The notes under the pieces: model-generated
Told to the model about the DNA's origin: nothing
Databases searched by the model: none
The model's input: the letters and a program-made list of their open reading frames with translations, nothing else
From: Apostichopus japonicus
Taxonomy: Eukaryota > Echinodermata > Holothuroidea > Aspidochirotida > Stichopodidae
Assembly (NCBI RefSeq): GCF_037975245.1
Contig: NC_092572.1
Coordinates: forward strand, 124,001 to 188,000
DNA length: 64,000 nt
Direction: 5' to 3'
Shown here: one piece after another, positions 57,701 through 62,600 of the stretch
How positions within the stretch are numbered: the first letter of the stretch is position 1
Layout: the number at the start of each line of letters is the position of its first letter
Translations under genes and position numbers: made by a program

Positions 57701-58583
57701 ACATATGTGTGCTACATGTGTGTGTTACATATGTGTGTTACATGTGTGTGCTACATGTGTGTGCTACATGTGAGTGATACATGTGTGTGCTACCTGTGTG
57801 TGATACATGTGTGTTACATATGTGTGATACATGTGTGTTACATGTGTGTGCTTCATGTGTGTGTTACATGTGTGTGATACATGTATGTTACATATGTGTT
57901 ACATATGTGTGCTTCATGTGTGTTACATATGTGTGTTACATGTGTGTGTTACATGTGTGTGCTACATGTGTGTGTTACATGTGTGTGTTACATGTGTGTG
58001 CTACATTTGTATGCTACATGTGTAGGTAATTTAGGAGTTAGTCCAATGAAAGACTGTTGATTAACCCTGTTTATTTATACTTAACACTAAATACACATTA
58101 ATTGCATCACAGAATTTAATTTATTTAAAAAGGGAAGAAACAACAATTTTCTCAAAATGGGACCCCATAGTCCTTTACTATTATTATAGTAAAAAAGTCT
58201 CAAAACCATGTTAATATGCCATCATCTTACATCCTCTTACAATATCAAATAATAAGTGATATTACTCATCTATTATGCACATACAAACCTTTAGGTTTAC
58301 ACTAAATGCACAAACAAATATGAATTATAGAGTTTAGCAAGAATATGTAAGCATAGAGAAATATTAAATCTAGAATGTGCTACGAAGAAGGAGATACTCA
58401 TATTCCGTTTTAAAAGTGTATATTTTTAGGAATATGCCATATACATAAATATGTACATAGACTAGCCTGTGAAAGTTTTGTAGAACTATAGACACCTACC
58501 ACAACTGTGATGGCTGCCTGCTTGGTCATGGACTGATACATGCCTTTGAACTGAACATTGTCAAACACATCATAAACTGGACA
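15637..58583 (-). CDS. SID1 transmembrane family member (SIDT1/SIDT2-like), twelve supported exons, partial at both ends
   Basis: Exons in transcript order: 58500-58583, 56482-56578, 54227-54292, 50639-50732, 49317-49366, 48129-48179, 46729-46901, 44427-44567, 43279-43352, 42291-42423, 37396-37513, 15637-15773. All phases match across the joins. Diagnostic words known from animal SIDT proteins are CPVYD with MTKQAAIT in the ectodomain, then [56 protein letters not shown], and TSFMYMI with RHPDIN. Family knowledge: SID1-type proteins span the membrane about eleven times, are linked to uptake or lysosomal transport of dsRNA/nucleic acids, and belong to the CREST superfamily (S-x3-H, Asp, H-x3-H). 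The first two CREST motifs are visible; the third and the last membrane helices are absent from the window. N-terminal exons lie beyond 58583. The introns are unusually loaded with tandem arrays. Confidence 0.9.
15774..16115 (-). other. proximal end of the 21.6-kb SIDT intron
   Basis: Non-repetitive intron sequence next to the acceptor of the 15637-15773 exon. Nothing further was recognised. Confidence 0.6.
16116..16182. repeat. isolated left end of the 74-bp satellite array
   Basis: One partial unit (TAATATAGTAGTGTTTGGGT, then GGAGTGCTAGTATACCTAGG) is cut off from the main array by the DNA transposon inserted at 16183. Confidence 0.9.
16229..16350 (+). repeat. uninterrupted 122-nt purine tract
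   Basis: Only A and G occur from AAGGAAAAGAGG to AAGGAGGGAG. It lies just inside the left terminus of the DNA transposon. Polypurine runs of this length can form triplex (H-DNA) structures. Confidence 0.9.
16434..16917. mobile_element. possible nested element with CAG...CTG ends
   Basis: The left end CAGTGACAGATCAAGG and the right end near CTCGCTACACGCCTG resemble poorly matched termini of the same general kind as the host element. No target duplication is visible. Weak call. Confidence 0.3.
17023..17459. mobile_element. possible nested element flanked by a 12-bp direct repeat
   Basis: The ends AGGCGTAGGAGCCC and GGGACCTACGCC are inverted relatives. The word TATGTGTGTAGT occurs just outside both ends (about 17006-17017 and 17460-17471). 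Inside are a CG-rich palindrome (CGCGCGCGAAGCGCGCG, 17086-17102) and a poly(G) run near 17409. No coding frame. Confidence 0.45.
18139..27585. repeat. main 74-bp satellite-like array, about 127 copies
   Basis: Unit of 74 bp: TATATTGATTGAATATACAC, CTAATATAGTAATGTTTGGG, TGGAGTGCTAGTATATCTAG, GCCTATGTGTGCTA. A 72-bp variant has GAGTACACC instead of GAATATACACC, and GAGTAAACC variants dominate at the right. Variants recur in blocks: a doubled AGGCCTAGGCCT at 18501 and 19097, matching blocks 590 bp apart at 20668 and 21258, and 146-bp dimers at 22290, 22436 and 22582. This indicates higher-order repetition. The right part (26340-27585) is more divergent, as expected at an array edge. Confidence 0.97.
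27581..27585 (+). repeat. target-site duplication GTGTG, left copy
   Basis: GTGTG directly precedes the 5' LTR and is repeated directly after the 3' LTR (34836-34840). Five bases fits BEL/Pao integration. Confidence 0.85.
27586..27937 (+). repeat. 5' LTR of the BEL/Pao element
   Basis: 352 bp, TG...CA ends. It lacks a 20-bp segment present in the 3' LTR (around 34719-34738) and otherwise differs at about four bases. Confidence 0.95.
27735..27741 (+). promoter_or_regulatory. TATA box of the LTR promoter
   Basis: TATATAA is followed about 30 bases later by an initiator-like TCATTCT (27765). The spacing is as expected for RNA polymerase II. The same pair exists in the 3' LTR. Confidence 0.55.
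27938..27955 (+). other. candidate primer-binding site
   Basis: The sequence immediately after the 5' LTR begins TGGTAAATACC. TGG pairs with the CCA end of a tRNA. The tRNA species was not identified. Confidence 0.4.
27956..28279 (+). other. untranslated leader of the BEL/Pao element
   Basis: Non-coding sequence between the primer-binding site and the Gag start codon. No structure was recognised. Confidence 0.5.
28280..30892 (+). CDS. BEL/Pao Gag and aspartic protease, ending at a premature TAG
   Basis: 870 codons from ATG. The N-terminal part is helical and charged, with a strong coiled coil at residues about 128-190 (rich in K, E, R, L). The capsid-like region of BEL Gag follows (residues about 230-400, starting near [11 protein letters not shown]). 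Zinc-knuckle cysteines start at residue 462 ([13 protein letters not shown]) and continue with [14 protein letters not shown] and CKVCRKLH. The retropepsin-type active site DTGSS is at residue 602. The frame runs on toward RT but stops at TAG 30890, with another in-frame TAG 21 bases later. In relatives Gag and Pol are usually one long frame, so this is probably a broken polyprotein. Suppressed stop codons are possible but unproven. Confidence 0.85.
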   Translation: MEALKNERAKFLRTSTRLKNEISSLITLPSVEDEKIREKVSLYDRNFVDFSEAHKAYIATLNEEEATEENSTYYQSKWEEYQQFSKAMSEWIKGREVDIKPQDSISQVSSKGSKNSKASSVRTVASTERMKEEAKLEGLKVRVEMLRKRREIEEKERLLKQQREDYELEVEIKLAEAKANVFKKYDNPESSDEESLLTKSDDKVDSSGVHNLIRSQTEISRMMIDQQKLVSLPRRELQIFDGKVQDYRALIAAFEHNIEQLTDNNQDRLYYLQQFTSGRPRELVRSCMGKDPKRGYEQARRELEEEYGDDFRILSSYRKEIEMMQPIKGENSAAMKDYLTFCVVFGNAINESEILRKMDQTESIMKLVSKLPYRLRERWRLQAYRIKGKSHKLAGFHDYVEFVREQVKIATDSIYGDISMESSKDCSKFRQNRKSFKGFSTIIQEQKSRSKNEGKSMEYTKCLYCGNNHMLEVCRELGSKTHEEKLIFLRTKGLCFRCLDGNHISKDCKQDRLICKVCRKLHPTVLHYGKQPERKPTSQLGDCLNQAPRETTTTVKTSCVNTQPGTSICMGAGVNKTSMPVVPVRVKSKSTNKDVETYAFLDTGSSDTFISENLAKQLCVSGPKTKILLSTLPNDGLVDSRFVVNLEVCDLQGLNSLPLPTVYIQKRIPVNKEDIVTQDDLRKWPYLRRVSIPDSKATEVGLLIGQNAHKALEPWEVVNSQGDGPYAVRTCLGWTVNGPIKSGMKVHVNYVSLRTIDEMLTSQFNYDFSERISEEIPEKSRDDHQFLQQLDKSAKLVNGHYETALPLKQEDSCMPNNKDLAVQWATNMKRRFQKDPKYYEDYKGFMQGLLDKGYAVPITDEETHRDDGKV
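30893..33363 (+). pseudogene. BEL/Pao Pol: reverse transcriptase, RNase H and integrase N-terminal part, frame-broken
   Basis: The stretch 30893-31015 still matches the protease-RT joint in the Gag frame but holds a TAG (30911-30913). A one-base loss near 31014 moves RT into another frame, open 31021-33198. There YVDD, the RT catalytic box, is at 31309-31320. RNase H follows, with acidic residues in FSDASESG and WTDSTSV. The integrase zinc-binding part has paired His (QLHHGG) and paired Cys (CINQCVTC), then the first catalytic Asp in VGVDFF. The frame ends at an imperfect tandem duplication of about 14 bp (33176-33203). The second integrase Asp (DNG, 33282) is in yet another frame. Encodes the replication enzymes of a retroelement, inactive as it stands. 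Confidence 0.85.
33364..33972 (+). pseudogene. BEL/Pao integrase C-terminal part
   Basis: This frame begins after a frame change near 33330, so it is not independent. It contains the third integrase catalytic residue in GGVWERQIR and ends in the basic C-terminal region typical of BEL integrases ([18 protein letters not shown], then [10 protein letters not shown]). It stops with TAA at the natural end of Pol. Confidence 0.8.
33992..34034 (+). ncRNA. putative paired RNA hairpins, copy 1, in the BEL 3' region
   Basis: Two stems lie in tandem: CCAAGG...CCTTGG (33992-34015), then AGACC-GTGAA-GGTCT (34020-34034). The arrangement is repeated 179 bp downstream with compensating base changes. It is an RNA element of the retrotransposon transcript, not an independent gene. 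Confidence 0.5.
34171..34213 (+). ncRNA. putative paired RNA hairpins, copy 2, in the BEL 3' region
   Basis: The stems are CCAAGG...CCTTGG (34171-34194), then AGGTC-ATGAA-GACCT (34199-34213). The second stem differs from copy 1 at two pairs, and both partners changed. Confidence 0.5.
34214..34463 (+). other. BEL 3' untranslated region and polypurine tract
   Basis: T-rich non-coding sequence ending in AAGGGGCCGG directly before the 3' LTR. The AAGGGG run (34454-34459) is the likely plus-strand primer. Confidence 0.55.
34464..34835 (+). repeat. 3' LTR of the BEL/Pao element
   Basis: 372 bp, same ends as the 5' LTR. The extra 20 bp lies just before the ACTTTCGTCAG segment. Confidence 0.95.
34836..35560. 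repeat. 74-bp satellite array, right part after the BEL insertion
   Basis: About ten units of the same family as 18139-27585, mostly the GAGTAAACC variants, beginning with the second copy of the GTGTG target duplication. Two further remnants lie at 35785-35880. Confidence 0.95.
35572..35612. repeat. TATG microsatellite
   Basis: A run of GTAT/GTATG tetranucleotide repeats with one CG interruption, adjoining the insert at 35613-35780. Confidence 0.85.
35613..35780. mobile_element. unidentified short insert, possibly a retroposon end
   Basis: About 170 bp of distinct composition (TAGATCCTCCTGCAAGCAGG ... GACCGAAGTCAGTC) splits the 74-bp satellite and is bordered by a tetranucleotide run, as is common at LINE or SINE tails. 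No family was recognised. Confidence 0.35.
35881..36337. other. non-repetitive intron stretch with a long palindrome
   Basis: No exon was recognised on the minus strand. It contains the hairpin at 36037-36094. Confidence 0.5.
36037..36094. repeat. 58-bp near-perfect palindrome
   Basis: The arms are 23 bp (CTACTTATTTCCTATTTGAT... against ...ATCAAATAGCAAATAAGTAG) with one mismatch, around a 12-bp centre that is itself mostly self-complementary. Confidence 0.85.
36338..37325. repeat. 31-bp tandem array, about 31 copies
   Basis: Unit: CCTGACATGGTCCCTATCAT, CTTTGACACAG, with ACATG/ACCTG, CATC/CCTC and GAC/CAC variants. It lies in the SIDT intron close to the donor of the 37396-37513 exon. The unit does not include the exon edge. 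Confidence 0.95.
37396..37513 (-). CDS. SIDT exon: CREST S-x3-H motif
   Basis: 118 nt, 39 codons plus one base. It encodes [20 protein letters not shown] and then [24 protein letters not shown] and CYHVCPN are hallmark SIDT words. S-G-C-Y-H gives the Ser and His of the CREST metal/active-site pattern. The acceptor is TTCTCTTCAG and the donor GTAAG. The last base begins the Asp codon that is finished 21.6 kb away. Confidence 0.93.
37514..42290 (-). other. SIDT intron, mostly 74-bp array
   Basis: It is bounded by donor GTAAGTAAAG next to 42291 and acceptor TTCTCTTCAG next to 37513. Bases 37514-37850 are non-repetitive. Confidence 0.85.
37850..42250. repeat. 74-bp tandem array (second family), about 60 copies
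   Basis: Unit: ACTTGTATAATGATTGTAAT, GTAATAACATATACCTGGCC, TATGTTTACCCAGCTAGTAG, CTAAGAGGT. A shorter form (CTAAGATGTACTTGTA) and a form with GTAGTTACATTTTCC alternate in blocks. One block pattern recurs near 40121-41081 and 40861-41821, so a higher-order unit of roughly 740 bp exists. Unrelated to the 18139-27585 satellite. Confidence 0.95.
42291..42423 (-). CDS. SIDT exon: third membrane helix
   Basis: 133 nt. It completes the Ser codon of SAFNNVFSN and encodes the helix [15 protein letters not shown] and the loop [21 protein letters not shown]. The acceptor is CCTTTTTCAG, the donor GTAAGT, phase 0. SAFNN and the REI after the helix match SIDT proteins closely. Confidence 0.92.
42720..43235. 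repeat. 62-bp intronic tandem array, about 8 copies
   Basis: Unit: ACATAACATTTAATATTGAG, TGTAGGTGAGTAGTGTAACT, TTCTTTGATGTGAGGGCTCC. It lies within the SIDT intron 42424-43278. Confidence 0.92.
43279..43352 (-). CDS. SIDT exon: conserved Cys-rich loop [14 protein letters not shown]
   Basis: 74 nt, 24 codons plus AG. It encodes [20 protein letters not shown] and then ASVF. The two-Cys pattern of the loop after the second membrane helix is highly conserved in SIDT proteins. The acceptor is TTTGTTATTGCAG and the donor GTAAAG. Confidence 0.92.
43428..43655. repeat. 35-bp intronic tandem array, about 6.5 copies
   Basis: Unit: CAGAAACATAGACTGACATA, ACCACCAACAGCAGA. Nearly identical copies in the SIDT intron 43353-44426. 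Confidence 0.95.
43656..44004 (-). other. non-repetitive SIDT intron
   Basis: Nothing recognised. Confidence 0.5.
44005..44462 (-). repeat. 135-bp tandem repeat containing an exon edge and its splice donor, about 3.4 copies
   Basis: On the minus strand each unit holds codons [14 protein letters not shown] (or YALPEIQL...) followed by donor GTAAGT and intron sequence. The three donors are at plus-strand 44421-44426 (next to the real exon), 44286-44291 and 44151-44156, exactly 135 bp apart. A fourth, leftmost copy (about 44035) has lost the donor. Because 135 is 45 codons, the exon frame stays open through every unit to about 43980. Confidence 0.95.
44427..44567 (-). CDS. SIDT exon: second membrane helix ([15 protein letters not shown])
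   Basis: 141 nt, 47 codons, phase 0 at both ends. It starts [20 protein letters not shown] (basic cytosolic stretch), then [20 protein letters not shown] and ITYQI. The acceptor is AATGTCTCTGCAG and the donor GTAAGT. Its 3' third is part of a tandem repeat, so at least two more identical donors lie 135 and 270 bases downstream in an open frame. The boundary given joins directly to VVNVTG in the next exon as in other SIDT proteins. Confidence 0.9.
44568..46728 (-). other. SIDT intron with 54-bp array
   Basis: Bases 44568-45220 and 46386-46728 are non-repetitive, with no exon seen. The donor at the upstream exon is GTTGGC, a weak site. Confidence 0.75.
45222..46385. repeat. 54-bp tandem array, about 21.5 copies
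   Basis: Unit: GGAGGCATTCAAACAGCCAT, GAATCCCATACCCCATATCA, TTAATTGTAGTAA. Since 54 is divisible by 3, both strands show long open frames, which I treat as chance. Confidence 0.95.
46729..46901 (-). CDS. SIDT exon: acidic cytosolic linker before the second helix
   Basis: 173 nt: two bases completing Asp, then 57 codons, phase 0 at the end. It is rich in Asp, Glu and Ser, with a run [17 protein letters not shown] that matches the acidic D-x-L-x-DI segment preceding the basic stretch in SIDT proteins. The acceptor is TTGTTTTCCAG; the donor GTTGGC is unusual. Confidence 0.85.
46990..47815. repeat. 61-bp tandem array, about 13.5 copies
   Basis: Unit: CAGATGCTTTAAGTACAAGA, TACACACTACCTCATATTTA, AGAGTATAACATACACAC. 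Intronic. Confidence 0.93.
47845..48180 (-). repeat. tandem triplication of a SIDT mini-exon
   Basis: Three blocks, 135-145 bp apart, share AGCCACTCTGATGATGAG and TCTTCATTGGTTG (plus-strand starts 47861, 48006, 48141). The right block is the exon at 48129-48179. The other two carry one extra base (GGTTGGTGTTATC instead of GGTTGGGTTATC) that would shift the frame into a TGA. The middle copy still has a GT donor after TTTAG. Confidence 0.9.
48129..48179 (-). CDS. SIDT 51-nt mini-exon in the cytosolic linker
   Basis: It encodes (D)[16 protein letters not shown] in phase 1 to phase 1, with acceptor TTTCTTACAG and donor GTAAAT. It joins in frame to the exons at 49317 and 46729. The segment is not conserved in other families I know, so support is from splice signals and phase. 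As a symmetric exon it could be skipped or included without changing the frame. Confidence 0.7.
   Translation of the reverse strand: MTQPMKMLIIRVAMEL
48253..48712. repeat. about 27-bp tandem array, about 17 copies
   Basis: Unit: TATATATCTTATGGGAGTTT, GCACTAT, with length variation in the TA run. Intronic. Confidence 0.92.
48713..49316 (-). other. SIDT intron, non-repetitive
   Basis: It contains only the candidate 18-nt micro-exon listed separately. Confidence 0.6.
48998..49015 (-). CDS. candidate 18-nt SIDT micro-exon
   Basis: CTGAGAAGATTCTGATTG lies between acceptor CACTACTTTCAG and donor GTGAGT. It is symmetric in phase 1 and would add AEKILI to the linker. The splice signals are good but the length is tiny and no homology supports it. 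Confidence 0.3.
49317..49366 (-). CDS. SIDT exon: start of the cytosolic linker after the first helix
   Basis: 50 nt encoding (K)[16 protein letters not shown], phase 2 to phase 1, with acceptor TTATTTTTCTAG and donor GTAATA. It follows the first helix exon (GYWLK) directly in frame. Sequence conservation is low here in the family. Confidence 0.7.
49367..49873 (-). other. SIDT intron, non-repetitive
   Basis: AT-rich, nothing recognised. Confidence 0.5.
49874..50655 (-). repeat. 78-bp tandem array containing an exon edge and splice donor, 10 copies
   Basis: On the minus strand each unit carries TACTGGTTAGAGTGAGTTG, the last bases of the 50639-50732 exon plus its GTGAGT donor, followed by intron sequence. 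Units start (TTGAAATATAACACAGAATG) at 49953, 50031, 50109, 50187, 50265, 50343, 50421, 50499 and 50577, with a variant first copy near 49875. Copies nearest the exon keep the exon version TTAAA before the donor; others have TTAGA. Confidence 0.95.
50639..50732 (-). CDS. SIDT exon: first membrane helix
   Basis: 94 nt: completes Asn, then [20 protein letters not shown] and [10 protein letters not shown] plus two bases of Lys. The hydrophobic run of about 23 residues is the first membrane helix, linking the ectodomain to the cytosolic linker. The acceptor is CATCTTACACAG and the donor GTGAGT. The last 14 bases and the donor are copied in the adjoining 78-bp array. Reading through the first donor meets TGA at once. 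Confidence 0.87.
50930..54120. repeat. 140-bp tandem array, about 20 copies
   Basis: Unit: AACTTGGCTATCCTACATGC, AATGGTGTAACTCTATGC, AACTAGTCTATCCTGCATGT, CATAATTAAAGTCTGTGC, ATAATGGCATTCTATG. The three AAACCAAACT words inside each unit suggest that it grew from a shorter repeat. A TIR element interrupts it at 52223. Confidence 0.93.
52223..52625. mobile_element. 403-bp non-autonomous TIR element in the 140-bp array
   Basis: The ends GGCCCGGTCACACTA and TAGTGTGACCGTGCC are inverted repeats with two mismatches at most, flanked on both sides by TTAA. TTAA suits piggyBac-type insertion, while TTA/TAA would suit PIF/Harbinger. The sequence alone does not decide. It contains ATCGGAATA/TATTCCGAT words on both arms and no transposase. 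Confidence 0.8.
54227..54292 (-). CDS. SIDT exon: end of the ectodomain
   Basis: 66 nt encoding (T)[21 protein letters not shown], phase 1 to phase 1. ERHKNLTV fits the R-x-K-N-(L/F)-T-V strand that precedes the first membrane helix in SIDT proteins. The acceptor is TTTTTGTTGCAG and the donor GTATGT. Confidence 0.85.
54385..56460. repeat. 29-bp tandem array, about 70 copies
   Basis: Unit: CTGGTGGACCTACAGTACAA, TATACTTGG. Irregular blocks (ACATATAAGAGTACTTGGCT at 54421 and 54804) repeat at a longer interval, so parts were duplicated as multi-unit segments. It fills the intron between the 54227 and 56482 exons. Confidence 0.95.
56482..56578 (-). CDS. SIDT exon: ectodomain strand with conserved Cys
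   Basis: 97 nt, 32 codons plus [21 protein letters not shown] and [12 protein letters not shown]. The F-Y-V-I-I-V-I run followed by P-x-D-x-x-C matches the F-x-V-V-F-V-(I/V)-K-x-x-D-x-x-C segment of SIDT ectodomains. The acceptor is GTTTCTCTTGCAG and the donor GTAAGA. Confidence 0.9.
56605..58026. repeat. 12-bp TG-rich minisatellite, about 118 copies
   Basis: Unit of about 12 bp: TACATGTGTGTG with C/T at the join (GCTACATG or GTTACATG), and rarer CATATG and CACGCG variants. A block of roughly 190-200 bp, marked by GTTTCACGCGTGTGC, is repeated near 56905 and 57097. Alternating purine-pyrimidine throughout, hence prone to Z-DNA. Confidence 0.95.
58027..58499 (-). other. SIDT intron, non-repetitive
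   Basis: Nothing recognised. Confidence 0.5.
58500..58583 (-). CDS. SIDT exon: ectodomain CPVYD motif
   Basis: 84 nt, 28 codons, phase 0 at both ends: [20 protein letters not shown] and KQAAITVV. This is among the most conserved ectodomain segments of SIDT proteins. The acceptor is TTTATTCCAG and the donor GTAGGT. It is the most 5' exon I can support with confidence. Confidence 0.93.
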
Positions 58584-58939
58584 CTGGAATAAATGAAAAC
58601 AATTTCAAACTGAAAGTGTGCTTGCAGACCGTGATATATATCTGTAGACTATCTAATCTATCTAATTTACTAACAGTTTATAACCATCTAACATATAATG
58701 TCTACAGTACAATGTAATCAAGGTATATATGTTCAACATTGCACACACAGATGCCACAATTATTCTATTAAAATGTATCTGTTTTACATCAACGGCATGT
58801 CACACTAGATTAGTTTTCTCAGTTTAGTTGTCTATAAGTATCTTAATTGGTTAATACTGATTTCAATACTGTACAACTATGATTGCTATGTGTTATCAGC
58901 CTCAACGTGTTCTCCTCAGTCTCAACTGCTCTACTACTG

Positions 58940-59270
58940 CCTTATTATTACCTGGCAATGATTGGTATGTGAGCAAAGTCAACACAGTCAGTGTTATTAT
59001 TACATGGCAATGATTGGTATGTGAGCAAAGTCAACACAGTCAGTGTTATTATTACCTGGCAATGATTGGTATGTGAGCAAAGTCAACACAGTCAGTCTTA
59101 TTATTACCTGGCAATGATTGGTATGTGAGCAAAGTCAACACAGCCAGTGTTATTATTACCTGGCAATGATTGGTATATAGTGAGAATTTCACAGTCATCC
59201 TTATTATTACATGGTAATGATTGGTATGTGAGAAAAGTCAACACATTCAGTCTTATTATTACGTGGCTGA
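58940..59270 (-). repeat. 52-bp tandem repeat with a donor-like edge, about 6 copies
   Basis: Plus-strand units CCTGGCAATGATTGGTATGT at 58951, 59055, 59107 and 59159, with a CATGG variant at 59003, are 52 bp apart. On the minus strand each reads CCAATCATTGCCAG followed by GTAATAATAA, an exon-end-like word with a usable donor. Confidence 0.9.
59160..59199 (-). CDS. candidate 40-nt SIDT ectodomain exon at the edge of the 52-bp repeat
   Basis: The most upstream copy of the 52-bp repeat differs from the rest and reads G plus MTVKFSLYTNHCQ before donor GTAATA. The phase (0) fits the CPVYD exon. The acceptor (AATAAG) is poor, and the homology, a strand with one Cys, is only suggestive. Confidence 0.22.
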
Positions 59271-59659
59271 CCAACGTAAAGAGTTCTACACCCTGCCCTC
59301 AACAAAGGTCTGTCCATACTGTACATTCAGATCCAGAAATATTTCCATAATTACCATGGAAAAACTATGAGATCCAATATGTAAGTATAAAGCACACATG
59401 AAACAAGACCAGGTTAAAGCTATTTGATATCTAAGTAATACCTACGTGCAGGCCTTCAGTCTCGTACAAATTGTGACTGAAGGTTGTTTACAATGATCTA
59501 ACACTAAATAGGTTAAGTGCATGTAAACAACAGAAGAATTTAATGATGAAAAATGTACAAGAGAAAAGCTAGATGGTATCATAAAACATGAGAAGATAAG
59601 AACTAATTAAGAATAACATGACAAGACACAAACTAAATAAAACTACAATATACATCTGA
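59271..59659. other. non-repetitive stretch
   Basis: It contains a short 9-bp stem (CCTTCAGTC/GACTGAAGG, 59453-59483). No exon was recognised. Confidence 0.45.
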
Positions 59660-62600
59660 CAAAAGACAATGTTGAGACAAGTTTATGTATACTGTTCCCT
59701 TCATGTCATGTCTCAAAAGACTTGTACAGTTGCCAGGATAGTATTAAAGCAGTAGGAATATCCTGTTTCTATCAGAATATATGATATTTACAAGGTATTG
59801 TAGCATTGTACAGGACAATGTTGAGACAAGTTTATGTATACTGTTCCCTTCATGTCATGTCTCAAAAGACTTGTACAGTTGCCAGGATAGTATTAAAGCA
59901 ATAGGAATATCCTGTTTCTATCAGACTATATGATATTTACAAGGTATTGTAGCATTGTACAGGACAATGTTGAGACAAGTTTATGTATACTGTTCCCTTC
60001 ATGTCATGTCTCAAAACACTTGTACAGTTGCCAGGATAGTATTAAAGCAGTAGGAATATCCTGTTTCTATCAGAATATATGATATTTTCAGGGTATTGAA
60101 GCACTGTACAGGGCAATGTTGAGACAAGTTTATGTATACTGTTCCCTTCATGTCATGTCTCAAAAGATTTGTACAGTTGCCAGGATAGTATTAAAGCAGT
60201 AGGAATATCCTCTTTCTATCAGAATATATGATATTTTCAGGGTATTGTAGCATTGTACAGGACAATGTTGAGACAAGTTTATGTATACTGTTCCCTTCAT
60301 GTCATGTCTCAAAAGACTTGTACAGTTGCCAGGATAGTATTAAAGCAGTAGGAATATCCTGTTTCTATCAGAATATATGATATTTTCAGGGTATTGAAGC
60401 ATTGTACAGGGCAATGTTGAGACAAGTTTATGTATACTGTTCCCTTCATGTCATGTCTCAAAAGACTTGTACAGTTGCCAGGATAGTATTAAAGCAGTAG
60501 GAATATCCTGTTTCTATCAGACTATATGATATTTACAAGGTATTGTAGCATTGTACAGGACAATGTTGAGACAAGTTTATGTATACTGTTCCCTTCATGT
60601 CATGTCTCAAAACACTTGTACAGTTGCCAGGATAGTATTAAAGCAGTAGGAATATCCTGTTTCTATCAGAATATATGATATTTTCAGGGTATTGAAGCAC
60701 TGTACAGGGCAATGTTGAGACAAGTTTATGTATACTGTTCCCTTCATGTCATGTCTCAAAAGACTTGTACAGTTGCCAGGATAGTATTAAAGCAGTAGGA
60801 ATATCCTGTTTCTATCAGAATATATGATATTTTCAGGGTATTGTAGCATTGTACAGGACAATGTTGAGACAAGTTTATGTATACTGTTCCCTTCATGTCA
60901 TGTCTCAAAAGACTTGTACAGTTGCCAGGATAGTATTAAAGCAGTAGGAATATCCTGTTTCTATCAGAATATATGATATTTTCAAGGTATTGTAGCATTG
61001 TACAGGGCAATGTTGAGACAAGTTTATGTATACTGTTCCCTTCATGTCATGTCTCTAAACACTTGTACAGTTGCCAGGATAGTATTAAAGCAGTAGGAAT
61101 ATCCTGTTTCTATCAGAATATATGATATTTTCAGGGTATTGTAGCATTGTACAGGACAATGTTGAGACAAGTTTATGTACACTGTTCCCTTCATGTCATG
61201 TCTCAAAAGACTTGTACAGTTGCCAGGATAGTATTAAAGCAGTAGGAATATCCTGTTTCTATCAGAATATATGATATTTTCAGGGTATTGAAGCATTGTA
61301 CAGGACAATGTTGAGACAAGTTTATGTATACTGTTCCCTTCATGTCATGTCTCTAAACACTTGTTCATTTGCCAGGATAGTATTAAAGCAGTAGGAATAA
61401 CCTCTTTCTATCAGAATATATGATATTTTCAAGGTATTGTAGCATTGTACAGGGCAATGTTGAGACAAGTTTATGTATACTGTTCCCTTCATGTCATGTC
61501 TCTAAACACTTGTACAGTTGCCAGGATAGTATTAAAGCAGTAGGAATATCCTGTTTCTATCAGAATATATGATATTTTCAGGGTATTGAAGCATTGTATA
61601 GGACAATGTTGAGCAAGTTTATGTATACTGTTCCCTTCATGTCATGTCTCTAAACACTTGTTCATTTGCCAGGATAGTATTAAAGCAGTAGGAATATCCT
61701 GTTTCTATCAGAATATATGATATTTTCAGGGTATTGTAGCATTGTACAGGGCAATGTTGAGACAAGTTTATGTATGTACTGTTCCCGTCATGTCTCTAAA
61801 CACTTGTACAGTTGCCAGGATAGTATTAAAGCAGTAGGAATATCCTGTTTCTATCAGAATATATATTTTCAAGGTATTGTAGCATTGTACAGGGCAATGT
61901 TGAGACAAGTTTATGTATACTGTTCCCTTCATGTCATGTCTCTAAACACTTGTACAGTTGCCAGGATAGTATTAAAGCAGTAGGAATATCCTGTTTCTAT
62001 CAGAATATATGATATTTTCAGGGTATTGAAGCATTGTATAGGACAATGTTGAGCAAGTTTATGTATACTGTTCCCTTCATGTCATGTCTCTAAACACTTG
62101 TTCATTTGCCAGGATAGTATTAAAGCAGTAGGAATATCCTGTTTCTATCAGAATATATGATATTTTCAGGGTATTGTAGCATTGTACAGGGCAATGTTGA
62201 GACAAGTTTATGTATGTACTGTTCCCGTCATGTCTCTAAACACTTGTACAGTTGCCAGGATAGTATTAAAGCAGTAGGAATATCCTGTTTCTATCAGAAT
62301 ATATGATATTTTCAGGGTATTGAAGCATTGTATAGGACAATGTTGGACAAGTTTATGTATACTGTTCCCTTCATGTCATGTCTCAAAACACTTGTACATT
62401 TGCCAGGATAGTATTAAAGCAGTAGGAATATCCTGTTTCTATCAGAATATATGATATTTTCAAGGTATTGTAGCATTGTACAGGGCAATGTTGAGACAAG
62501 TTTATGTATACTGTTCCCGTCATGTCTCTAAACACTTGTTCATTTGCCAGGATAGTATTAAAGCAGTAGGAATATCCTGTTTCTATCAGAATATATGATA

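Noticed and set aside
56534-58029. Cys-rich frames ([13 protein letters not shown] periods) resembling a cysteine-rich protein
   Set aside because: A TG-rich 12-bp minisatellite translated. It lies in an intron on the opposite strand to the gene.
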